DNA from: Nostoc sp. FACHB-892
GTDB lineage: Bacteria; Cyanobacteriota; Cyanobacteriia; Cyanobacteriales; Nostocaceae
Direction of reading: 5' to 3'
Length of the DNA: 64,000 nt
Assembly: GCF_014698795.1 (NCBI RefSeq)
Contig: NZ_JACJTR010000021.1
Location: forward strand, 80,399 to 144,398
Part shown: piece after piece, positions 26,650 to 33,992 of the stretch
How the letters are laid out: each line of letters begins with the position of its first letter
Numbering within the stretch: the first letter of the stretch is position 1
The notes under the pieces: model-generated
What the model was told of the DNA's origin: nothing
Database searches by the model: none
Seen by the model: the letters and a program-made list of their open reading frames with translations, nothing else
Program-made: the position numbers and the translations under genes

Positions 26650-26892
26650 ATGACCTCACCAAACAACAACCTCCAGATGACCAGAGAATTTAACGTCATT
26701 ATAGAACGCGACTCTGAGGGTTATTTTGTTGCCTCCGTGCCTAATCTTGCTGGATGTCACACCCAAGCCAAATCTCTAGACGAACTTATAGAGCGGATTA
26801 AAGAAGCTATTGAACTTTGTTTAGAGGTTGAACAAGAAAACGCTGAAGCATTAGAGTTTATTGGTGTGCAGAGGGTTTCTGTTCAAGTATGA
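26650..26892 (+). CDS. hicB: HicB-family antitoxin
   Basis: An 80-residue protein with the short HicB fold: REFNVIIERDSEGYFVASVPNLAGCHTQ then AKSLDELIERIKEAIELCLE. HicB antitoxins block the HicA mRNA interferase and often repress their own operon. An in-frame ATG at 26677 (MTREFNV) is an alternative, perhaps better, start. Its stop overlaps the start of the downstream toxin gene by four bases (ATGA), the usual coupled arrangement. No separate DNA-binding domain is visible, so it is the short form. Confidence 0.9.
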   Translation: MTSPNNNLQMTREFNVIIERDSEGYFVASVPNLAGCHTQAKSLDELIERIKEAIELCLEVEQENAEALEFIGVQRVSVQV

Positions 26893-27113
26893 GCAAGCTA
26901 CCGAGTTTGACTGGACGGGAAGTAATTACAGCTTTAAAAAAAGCAGGTTTTGAGATAGCAAGAATCCGAGGTAGTCACCATTTTTTGATACACAGTGATG
27001 GTCGTCGAACTGTTGTTCCAGTGCATTCTGGTGAAACAATTGGTTCTGGTTTGTTAGCACAGATACTCCGTGACTGTCAGATCAGCCGTGATGAATTCCG
27101 GGAACTATTGTAA
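26889..27113 (+). CDS. hicA: HicA-family toxin (mRNA interferase)
   Basis: A 74-residue dsRBD-like HicA toxin. The family core is TGREVITALKKAGFEIARIR then GSHHFLIHSDGRRTVVPVH; the His of GSHH is the expected catalytic residue that cleaves mRNA. Intact and translationally coupled to hicB. It ends in QISRDEFRELL. The pair lies beside debris of other mobile genes and just upstream of the housekeeping gene aspS, a common niche for toxin-antitoxin modules. Confidence 0.92.
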   Translation: MSKLPSLTGREVITALKKAGFEIARIRGSHHFLIHSDGRRTVVPVHSGETIGSGLLAQILRDCQISRDEFRELL

Positions 27114-27280
27114 AAATAGGTAAAACTTACCCTTCTGATCTCATGGATTCTCCTATATATGTAGTGTGATATTCCATTTTTTCTTCAACTAGAACTACTA
27201 CAATTACTATTGATGCTAGATAATGGGAAAGCTTTGACATTTTCTTGCTAATCTAGCCCAGGAAACAATAATTAACACTT

Positions 27281-29068
27281 ATGCGAACTCATTATTGCGG
27301 CGAACTCCGAAAAGAACATATTGGAGAAACTGTTACCTTTTACGGATGGGTAGACCGTCGCCGCGATCACGGTGGTGTGATATTTTTAGATTTACGCGAT
27401 CGCTCTGGAATTGTCCAAATCGTCAGCGATCCGCAACGCACCCCAGATTCTTATGAGCAGGCGAACGCCCTGCGAAATGAATATGTTGTCGAAATCACTG
27501 GTAGGGTAACGCAACGTCCCGAAGAATCGCTGAATACCCGCATCCCAACAGGCGAGGTAGAAATCTATGCCGATAAAATTGAACTCCTGAATGCTGTCCG
27601 CAAACAGTTACCTTTCCAAGTTTCTGTAGCTGACACCGAGACAGTGCGGGAAGACTTGCGGCTAAAATATCGCTATTTGGATTTGCGACGCGAACGCATG
27701 GCGCAAAATTTGCAAATGCGTCATCAAATTGTCAAAGCCATGCGTCGTTATCTGGAAGATTTGGAAGGTTTTATCGAAGTCGAAACCCCAATCCTTACCC
27801 GTTCTACCCCAGAAGGGGCACGGGATTATGTTCTACCCAGCCGCGTCAATCCTGGTGAGTGGTATGCTTTGCCGCAATCACCCCAGCTATTTAAACAATT
27901 GCTGATGGTATCCGGCTTAGATAGATATTATCAGATTGCCCGTTGCTTTCGTGACGAAGATTTACGCGCCGACAGACAACCAGAATTCACTCAGTTGGAC
28001 ATGGAAATGAGCTTCATGTCCCAAGAAGAAATTATCGAACTAAACGAGAACTTAGTTTGTCATATCTTCAAAACCGTTAAAGGCATTGAGTTACAGCGTC
28101 CTTTCCCCCGTTTGACTTACGCTGAGGGGATGGAACGCTACGGTAGTGATAAACCAGATACCCGCTATGGTTTGGAATTAGTTGATGTCTCAGATATTGT
28201 CAAAGACTCCGGTTTCAAAGTCTTTCGAGACACTGTAACTAATGGTGGTATCGTCAAAATCCTGCCCATTCCCAACGGTAACGATGTAATTTCTAATGTC
28301 CGCATTAAACCAGGCGGCGATTTATTTAAAGAAGCCAGCGAAGCCGGTGCTAAAGGTTTAGCTTATATCCGCGTCAGAGATGATGGCGAAATTGACACCA
28401 TTGGCGCGATTAAAGACAACCTAAGCGTTGAACAAAAACAAGAAATTTTACACCGTACAGGTGCAAAAGCTGGACATTTGCTATTGTTTGGCGCAGGGGA
28501 AGCTGGTACAGTTAATAAGACTTTAGATAGATTACGGCAAGCGATCGCTAAAGAATTTAACTTAATTGATCCAGAAAAAATTAACTTGCTCTGGATTACA
28601 GATTTCCCGATGTTCGAGTGGAATGCTGACGAAAAACGTTTAGAAGCACTGCACCACCCGTTTACAGCACCACATCCTGATGATTTGAGCGACTTAAAAA
28701 CTGCACGCGCCCAAGCTTACGACTTGGTACTCAACGGCGTAGAAGTTGGCGGCGGAAGTCTGCGGATTTATCAGCGAGAAGTTCAACAGCAGGTGTTTGA
28801 AGCGATTGGTTTATCTCCTGAAGAAGCACAAAGTAAATTTGGCTTTCTCTTAGAAGCATTTGAATATGGTACACCACCGCATGGTGGCATCGCCTACGGT
28901 TTAGATCGTTTGGTAATGTTGCTAGCTGGCGAAGAATCTATTCGAGATGTCATTGCTTTCCCGAAGACACAACAAGCACGTTGTTTATTAACAGATGCAC
29001 CTTCGAGTGTAGATGCTAAACAGTTGAAAGAATTGCACGTTGCTTCGACTTATAAACCAAAATCTTAA
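27281..29068 (+). CDS. aspS: Aspartyl-tRNA synthetase (class II)
   Basis: A 595-residue cytoplasmic enzyme charging tRNA-Asp. It has an N-terminal OB-fold anticodon-binding domain (VTFYGWVDRRRDHGGVIFLDLRD), the class II core with motif 2 FRDEDLRADRQPEFTQLDMEMS, a bacterial-type GAD insertion domain (about residues 300-410), and motif 3 GIAYGLDRLVMLLAG. Full family length. ATG 27281 is followed directly by the conserved MRTHYCGELR opening. In cyanobacteria it may be non-discriminating (Asp/Asn), which cannot be decided here. Confidence 0.97.
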   Translation: MRTHYCGELRKEHIGETVTFYGWVDRRRDHGGVIFLDLRDRSGIVQIVSDPQRTPDSYEQANALRNEYVVEITGRVTQRPEESLNTRIPTGEVEIYADKIELLNAVRKQLPFQVSVADTETVREDLRLKYRYLDLRRERMAQNLQMRHQIVKAMRRYLEDLEGFIEVETPILTRSTPEGARDYVLPSRVNPGEWYALPQSPQLFKQLLMVSGLDRYYQIARCFRDEDLRADRQPEFTQLDMEMSFMSQEEIIELNENLVCHIFKTVKGIELQRPFPRLTYAEGMERYGSDKPDTRYGLELVDVSDIVKDSGFKVFRDTVTNGGIVKILPIPNGNDVISNVRIKPGGDLFKEASEAGAKGLAYIRVRDDGEIDTIGAIKDNLSVEQKQEILHRTGAKAGHLLLFGAGEAGTVNKTLDRLRQAIAKEFNLIDPEKINLLWITDFPMFEWNADEKRLEALHHPFTAPHPDDLSDLKTARAQAYDLVLNGVEVGGGSLRIYQREVQQQVFEAIGLSPEEAQSKFGFLLEAFEYGTPPHGGIAYGLDRLVMLLAGEESIRDVIAFPKTQQARCLLTDAPSSVDAKQLKELHVASTYKPKS

Positions 29069-29153
29069 TGAACTAAGAAATTGTCTAAGTAGGGTGGGCA
29101 ATGCTTACTAGCGCTTTCAAAGTGGGTAAAATTTTCGGATAATAATTCCTCTT

Positions 29154-29227
29154 CTCTCTGTGTTCTCTGCGCCTCTGTGGTTCAATAAATCACTTTTAAA
29201 CCGCAGAGTTACAAAGAGCGCAGAGAG
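29154..29227. repeat. Dispersed inverted repeat (CTCTGCG... / ...CGCAGAG)
   Basis: The left arm CTCTCTGTGTTCTCTGCGCC continues with TCTGTGGTT; the right arm AACCGCAGAG then TTACAAAGAGCGCAGAGAG. The arms are imperfect reverse complements separated by about 16 bases. The opening AACCGCAGAGGCGC also appears at 59145, so it is a dispersed repeat type. The rest of the 29069-29401 gap shows nothing else. Confidence 0.65.
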
Positions 29228-29401
29228 GAAACCAGAGATTTTAGGAGTGAACTTGCAAGGGCTAGATTGCCCACTAACTACTTGCAATTATGCATTGATT
29301 CTCTTTAAAATACTAGGTTGACTTGTACAACAATCTCAAAAATAAAAACTAAGTTTAATTATGAAAGCTTGCTGTTCTTGTTGAATTGATAAGGATACTC
29401 A

Positions 29402-29845
29402 ATGGAAGTTTTATTAGCTAATATTAATCATCTTGAAAGTGTTTCAGTACTATTTGATCGATATCGCATTTTTTACAATCAGCCATCAAACCTTGAAGCT
29501 GCCAAGGAGTTTCTCAAAGAACGTTTCAACAATAATGACTCGGTAGTGTTTGCAGCTAATGACAATGGAGAATTAGTTGGATTTACTCAGCTTTATCCCA
29601 GTTTTTCTTCAGTGTCGATGAAACGAGTATGGATATTGAACGATTTGTATGTAGAAGAGTCACATCGCCGCAGGGGAATTGCAAAATTATTGATGAGTGT
29701 TGCGGAAGAATACGCAAAAGAAAGTAGAGCAATTCGAGTAATTTTATCTACTCAAATTTCTAACATAACCGCACAAAAACTCTATGAAGCGCGAGATTAC
29801 GTTAAGAATGAAGAGTTTTACCATTATGCTTTGCGGTTGCAATAG
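29402..29845 (+). CDS. GNAT family N-acetyltransferase
   Basis: A 147-residue acetyltransferase. The acetyl-CoA-binding motif A is WILNDLYVEESHRRRGIAKLLMSVAEEYA (R/Q-x-x-G-x-G/A loop as RRRGIA), followed by motif B with TAQKLYEARDYVKNEEFYHYAL. It transfers an acetyl group to an unknown amine. Single-domain, normal length. ATG 29402. It is directly followed, four bases after its stop, by a stub of a DNA methyltransferase gene. Confidence 0.9.
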   Translation: MEVLLANINHLESVSVLFDRYRIFYNQPSNLEAAKEFLKERFNNNDSVVFAANDNGELVGFTQLYPSFSSVSMKRVWILNDLYVEESHRRRGIAKLLMSVAEEYAKESRAIRVILSTQISNITAQKLYEARDYVKNEEFYHYALRLQ

Positions 29846-29849
29846 TGGC

Positions 29850-29939
29850 ATGACAACAAACAAACTCAAAGCCTTAGAGCTTTTTGCTGGTATCGGTGGG
29901 TTTCGCCTTTGCAGCAACCGCTATAAATTGGCTATCTAA
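29850..29939 (+). pseudogene. 5' stub of a C5-cytosine DNA methyltransferase gene
   Basis: ATG 29850 opens a 29-codon frame reading MTTNKLKALELFAGIGGFRL and then CSNRYKLAI before TAA. LELFAGIGGFRL is motif I (SAM binding) of C5 DNA methyltransferases, which lies at the very N-terminus in this family. The rest of the enzyme, including the catalytic PC motif, is absent. It is the remains of a deleted restriction-modification or solitary methylase gene. The following ~150 bases hold nothing recognisable. Confidence 0.78.
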
Positions 29940-30095
29940 CAGTTTTTAATGCACTACAGTGGCGATCGCAATACGGTAGGATTATCCAGGTAGCAACTAC
30001 GACGACAACAATAGGTGTAGAAAATCTACTGGTAGGATGAAAGGGATTAATGCTGCTGCCACAATAGAATTAAGCTGCTACCCCCAGAATTCCTT

Positions 30096-30845
30096 ATGAG
30101 TGAATCTATCATCTTGACAGACGCTGGCTTATTACCAGAAGATTTGTTACCAGATGTTAGTCATCTGGTGACAGAGGACGATGAACCCTTGGATAGTCTG
30201 CCATCTGAAAAACAACAACGGCTGCTGACAGAAACACTTTACAGTTCTTGGAACGGGCCTAGTAATGCCCAAGGGTTTCTCGTGGCTGCCAATGTGGGGT
30301 TGTTTCCCAGTAACAAACAACCGCCGATTGTGCCTGATGTATTTTTGAGCCTGGATGTACAAGTAGCTGATAACTGGTGGGAAAGACGGCATCGCTCTTA
30401 TTTTTTCTGGGATTTTGGTAAACCGCCAGAGGTGGTGATTGAAATTGTTTCAAATCGAGAAGGCAATGAAACAGGACGAAAAATCTTAGAGTATGCCAGG
30501 ATGCGGGTAATGTACTACATTATCTTTGATCCAACTCGACAACTTGGTGGTGAAGTTCTACAGATGTACGAGTTACGTGGGCGGCAATATATACCCATGA
30601 GTGAGCAATGGCTGACTGAAGTTGAGCTAGGTTTATGTTTGTGGGAAGGTGCGTATGAAGGTAAGCGGGATGTTTGGCTGAGGTGGTGTGACGCGACGGG
30701 TAATGTAATTCCTACTGGTGCAGAACGAGCTGAACAAGAACGTTTACGAGCCGAACAAGAGCGAGAAGCTAAAGAAACTGCTTTGCAACGAGCTGAACGC
30801 TTGGCGGCACAGTTACGAGCCTTGGGTGTTGAGCCAGAAGTATGA
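30096..30845 (+). CDS. Uma2 family (DUF820) putative endonuclease
   Basis: A 249-residue protein of the Uma2/DUF820 family, abundant in cyanobacteria and with a PD-(D/E)XK nuclease-like fold. The conserved pattern is PDVFLSLDVQ ... PEVVIEIVSNREGNETGRKI ... RVMYYIIFDP. The C-terminus is a charged Glu/Arg/Ala coiled coil (AEQERLRAEQEREAKETALQ) ending RALGVEPEV, typical of this subgroup. Biological role and substrate are not established. ATG 30096. Confidence 0.92.
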   Translation: MSESIILTDAGLLPEDLLPDVSHLVTEDDEPLDSLPSEKQQRLLTETLYSSWNGPSNAQGFLVAANVGLFPSNKQPPIVPDVFLSLDVQVADNWWERRHRSYFFWDFGKPPEVVIEIVSNREGNETGRKILEYARMRVMYYIIFDPTRQLGGEVLQMYELRGRQYIPMSEQWLTEVELGLCLWEGAYEGKRDVWLRWCDATGNVIPTGAERAEQERLRAEQEREAKETALQRAERLAAQLRALGVEPEV

Positions 30846-30921
30846 GGTGAGGATGGGAGTGGGGTAATTCAACTAATTGAAAAACGCTGTAAGAACCAAA
30901 TTACCAGGAAACACCTTAAAA

Positions 30922-30947
30922 ACAAAAAAAACCCGCCATAGCGGGTT
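30922..30947 (-). terminator. Rho-independent terminator of the 51-aa gene
   Basis: On the minus strand AACCCGC, a TATG loop and GCGGGTT are followed directly by a run of Ts (from the A-run at 30924-30930). It lies about 30 bases after the stop codon of the small minus-strand gene, a classic intrinsic terminator. Confidence 0.85.
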
Positions 30948-30979
30948 ACACAACAAACTAAGAACATTGAAAACTTGAT

Positions 30980-31135
30980 TTAGCTGGAATACCTCATTTC
31001 AGCTTCCAGTTGACGAATAAGTTGTTCGTCGCCCTTTGCTCTAGCTACTTGCAAGCGATGCTCTAAGCTTTTTTGAATATTCTCTCTGTGGGCTTCTTGT
31101 GATTTTCTGGTACTTTGTAGTCTATTTTGATTCAT
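30980..31135 (-). CDS. Small charged protein (51 aa), unknown function
   Basis: This short gene runs from ATG 31135 to TAA 30980-30982: MNQNRLQSTRKSQEAHRENI, QKSLEHRLQVARAKGDEQLI, RQLEAEMRYSS. It is hydrophilic, basic/acidic and almost certainly one long helix. AAGAAGG eight bases upstream of the ATG is a good ribosome-binding site, and a strong intrinsic terminator follows the stop, so it is a real, independently transcribed gene. I do not recognise a family. It is convergent with the Uma2 gene and divergent from the SAM hydrolase-like gene. Confidence 0.83.
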   Translation of the reverse strand: MNQNRLQSTRKSQEAHRENIQKSLEHRLQVARAKGDEQLIRQLEAEMRYSS

Positions 31136-31246
31136 AGTGATTACCTTCTTTAATTTTTTGCTTTATATCTTGCATTCTTAACATAGCATAAATTTTGTAG
31201 CTGTTGCTACAGAAAGTTACTACTTAATGTATATTTTACCTAAAAT

Positions 31247-32050
31247 ATGTCTAAGAACCAGATAGGTCAGCAACTACTCCTAACTTTATTGAGCGATTTT
31301 GGCGATCGCGATGTTTATGTAGGCATAATGAAGGGTGTCATAGCCCAAATCAACCCCAGACTTACGGTAGTAGACTTAACGCACCAAATTCCGCCGCAAG
31401 ATATAGCCGCAGCTAGGTTTTGCCTGATGAATGCTTATCCTTATTTCCCAGTTGGGACAGTGCATATGGCGGTAGTAGATCCGGGTGTAGGAAGCAAGCG
31501 ACGAGCGATCGCAGTAGAATTTGCTCAAGGGTTTCTCGTAGGTCCAGATAATGGTATCTTTAGCGGGGTACTTAGTCAAAGTCCTGCGATCGCAGCCGTC
31601 GAACTTACAAATCTTAACTATTGGCGAACTCCTCAACCAAGCAACACTTTTCACGGTAGAGATATCTTTGCACCAGTGGGAGCTAATCTTGCTAGTGGTG
31701 TTTCCCTTAAAGAGCTAGGACAAGAAATTGATCCAGAAAGTTTGGTAAAACTGGATATAGGCGAGTGCAAACAGACAAGCAATGGTCTAGTGGGTTGCAT
31801 TCAATATATTGACAATTTTGGCAACCTAGTGAGCAACATTCCCGGCAGTTACGTACAAGGTAAAGCTTGGTGTGTGCAAGCCGATAAGTTGAGTATACCA
31901 GGCTGTGAAACTTACAGTGATGTCAACGTGGGAGAGGTAGTAGCTTTAATTGGCAGTCACGGCTGGGTAGAAATTGCCATTAATAGCGGCAATGCTCACT
32001 CAAAGTTGCAGTTAGATTGGCAAGAAACGCTTCAAGTTGTGCTAAGGTGA
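31247..32050 (+). CDS. SAM hydrolase / hydroxide adenosyltransferase family (DUF62)
   Basis: A 267-residue protein of the family that hydrolyses S-adenosylmethionine to adenosine and methionine, related to fluorinase and chlorinase. It has the opening LTLLSDFGDRDVYVGIMKG, DLTHQIPPQDIAAARFCL, VVDPGVGSKRRAIAVE, the DNGIFSGVL segment and a C-terminal QYIDNFGNLVSNI. The fluorinase-specific halide loop is not apparent, so the hydrolase activity is the likelier one. ATG 31247 lies at the start of the conserved region. Confidence 0.92.
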   Translation: MSKNQIGQQLLLTLLSDFGDRDVYVGIMKGVIAQINPRLTVVDLTHQIPPQDIAAARFCLMNAYPYFPVGTVHMAVVDPGVGSKRRAIAVEFAQGFLVGPDNGIFSGVLSQSPAIAAVELTNLNYWRTPQPSNTFHGRDIFAPVGANLASGVSLKELGQEIDPESLVKLDIGECKQTSNGLVGCIQYIDNFGNLVSNIPGSYVQGKAWCVQADKLSIPGCETYSDVNVGEVVALIGSHGWVEIAINSGNAHSKLQLDWQETLQVVLR

Positions 32051-32201
32051 ACCACTCACGCTGCCTTCTGCCTTTTGCCTCCTTAAAGCAGTTTGCTTTT
32101 TAAGTGAGGTACAAGCAGCACTCACGCATCAGACATACTTCGATGTTTGCATAGTGATCGCATTCAACCGCCCTGTATAATCAGTATCCAGATCGTTGCA
32201 T

Positions 32202-33473
32202 TCATAAAATTGTCACCTGTGGCGAATCATATTCCCCAGACTGATTTTTGTGCAGTGGACTTTCTGCTCCATCTACCTGCACCCGGACAATATAAGTTGC
32301 TGGCTTTACGTTTTTGACAGGAATAGTTATAACATCAGTATCTTCAGTGCGTGGCGCAACCAAGAAAGAGTAAGCTACCGGACTATCACCTGAGGCTTCG
32401 TTAAGTAGCAAAACTACCCTCTGTGCCTTACCAACTTTAGGCTGGAATTTAACGGTAATTTCTGCCGTGCGTAAATTGTCACTGCTATTCTCCACTTGAG
32501 CCACAAATGCTGTAATTGTTGGATGGAGGACAAAAGCCGCAACGTTGGATTCAACTAAATGATCCATTTGTTCTGCATTGCCTATTGTTAGATGTACAAC
32601 TTGGATACCCTGCACACTTGCGTACAAATCTGGTGGGAGTAACAGACTAATTTGCGTTTCTTTAACTTCTTGAGGTACTAGCAATGTCTCGGTATTACTT
32701 AATCGGATTTGAGTGATTTCACCGCGTAACCGCTTCCCACGAATTACTAATGTTGTGCCCGCAACAATCATTTGATCAGTTTTTGCTGGAGCCAAAACTT
32801 GCTCTATATTCGGTTGAGACAAGGGCATCATATATAAACCTTCAGACTTATCATTGCTACTTTCAATCAATACCATTGATGCCAGATAGGTAGCTGAAGG
32901 TCGATAGTGGGTTTGTAAAGCAGACCATAACTTAGAAGTTTCTTCCATATTAAAAAACTCCGGAGTCAATTTAATCTGCCCAATTTGTTCAGCTAAATCG
33001 TATACAGACACACTTGCTAAAGCTTGTGAAAAACCACTTGAGGTATTTGTTGTAGAGGCATTTATCAGAGCATTTTCAATAATATCAGATGTAATAGCTG
33101 GTGTTTTATGTAATAAATGCATTGCATAGCCCAATAAAAGCTCCGCCTGAAAATCCTTAGCTCCGTAGGCTGTAAGCAAGTAATGGAGGTCAAGAGCTAG
33201 TGGTGGAGTCGGAGAGCGCGGGTTACCATTCATCCGTGAGTGTTTGCTCCGAAATTCCTGAGATAACCAATCAACATTGCGATTCTGCGTTACCTGATAG
33301 AGAAAAAGGTTGATTTGAGCGCGCTCGTCAGCTTCAACTGAAATTCGGTCAGGTGGTAGGGCAGTTACAATTACATCACCAACACTAGCAGTGATCGGAT
33401 CACTGACTAAACCATTTTCCAGCAAGGCTTTTAGTACTGCTGTCACGGCGGCTATAGAGAGCACATTACTCAT
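32202..33473 (-). CDS. DUF4255 (Pvc16-like) protein with C-terminal IPT-like domain
   Basis: A 423-residue protein. Residues 1-~190 match the DUF4255/Pvc16_N family (MSNVLSIAAVTAVLKALLEN; DERAQINLFLYQVTQNRNVD; LALDLHYLLTAYG; YRPSATYLASMVLIES), the tube-capping protein of extracellular contractile injection systems. The rest looks like Ig/IPT-type beta domains (LAPAKTDQMIVAGTTLVIRG). No sheath, tube or baseplate gene lies nearby, so the injection system, if any, would be encoded elsewhere. Start ATG 33473. Confidence 0.87.
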   Translation of the reverse strand: MSNVLSIAAVTAVLKALLENGLVSDPITASVGDVIVTALPPDRISVEADERAQINLFLYQVTQNRNVDWLSQEFRSKHSRMNGNPRSPTPPLALDLHYLLTAYGAKDFQAELLLGYAMHLLHKTPAITSDIIENALINASTTNTSSGFSQALASVSVYDLAEQIGQIKLTPEFFNMEETSKLWSALQTHYRPSATYLASMVLIESSNDKSEGLYMMPLSQPNIEQVLAPAKTDQMIVAGTTLVIRGKRLRGEITQIRLSNTETLLVPQEVKETQISLLLPPDLYASVQGIQVVHLTIGNAEQMDHLVESNVAAFVLHPTITAFVAQVENSSDNLRTAEITVKFQPKVGKAQRVVLLLNEASGDSPVAYSFLVAPRTEDTDVITIPVKNVKPATYIVRVQVDGAESPLHKNQSGEYDSPQVTIL

Positions 33474-33992
33474 CCTCGTTCCTCATGGCAATAGCACATA
33501 TTAATCATGTAAGCCAGAGTACATTGACAGAATATATTTTGCAAAACTTTAATTATTCTGTAGCAAAAACTATTAGCAAGGCATACAAAAGCGCATTTTC
33601 AACTACTAGTACAGCACGGTGTAAATCCAGCTACTATCTCAATTAACAAGACTTCGCAAGAGGCAAAATCCCCTTGTTAAAAACAGGTCAACTTTCGCCA
33701 CAGTGTACTATACTTAGCAATCAGCACTACTGAAACTGATAACCTCATAAAATTTGCGTGAACTTCACATCAGGAACAAATTTCAACCGCCACGGGTCTT
33801 AATTTTAAACATTTTATCAAATTGTTAGCATTACTTTAAGCTACTAATATGTTAAGCTGAGTATGATTAGATAAACACTAGTAGCATATATTACTAAGAT
33901 TTATCTAAGTTAAGAGTAATCATATTTGTAACACTAGTAGTATATCTGAACTAAAGTTAACAGTTTAAAATAACTAGGATGGGTTGCCCCAG
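33474..33992. other. Divergent intergenic region between DUF4255 and kinase genes
   Basis: No gene was recognised. A near-identical block, ACACTAGTAGYATAT, occurs twice (about 33876 and 33932), possibly a regulator site for the kinase gene. The remainder is AT-rich spacer. Confidence 0.4.
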
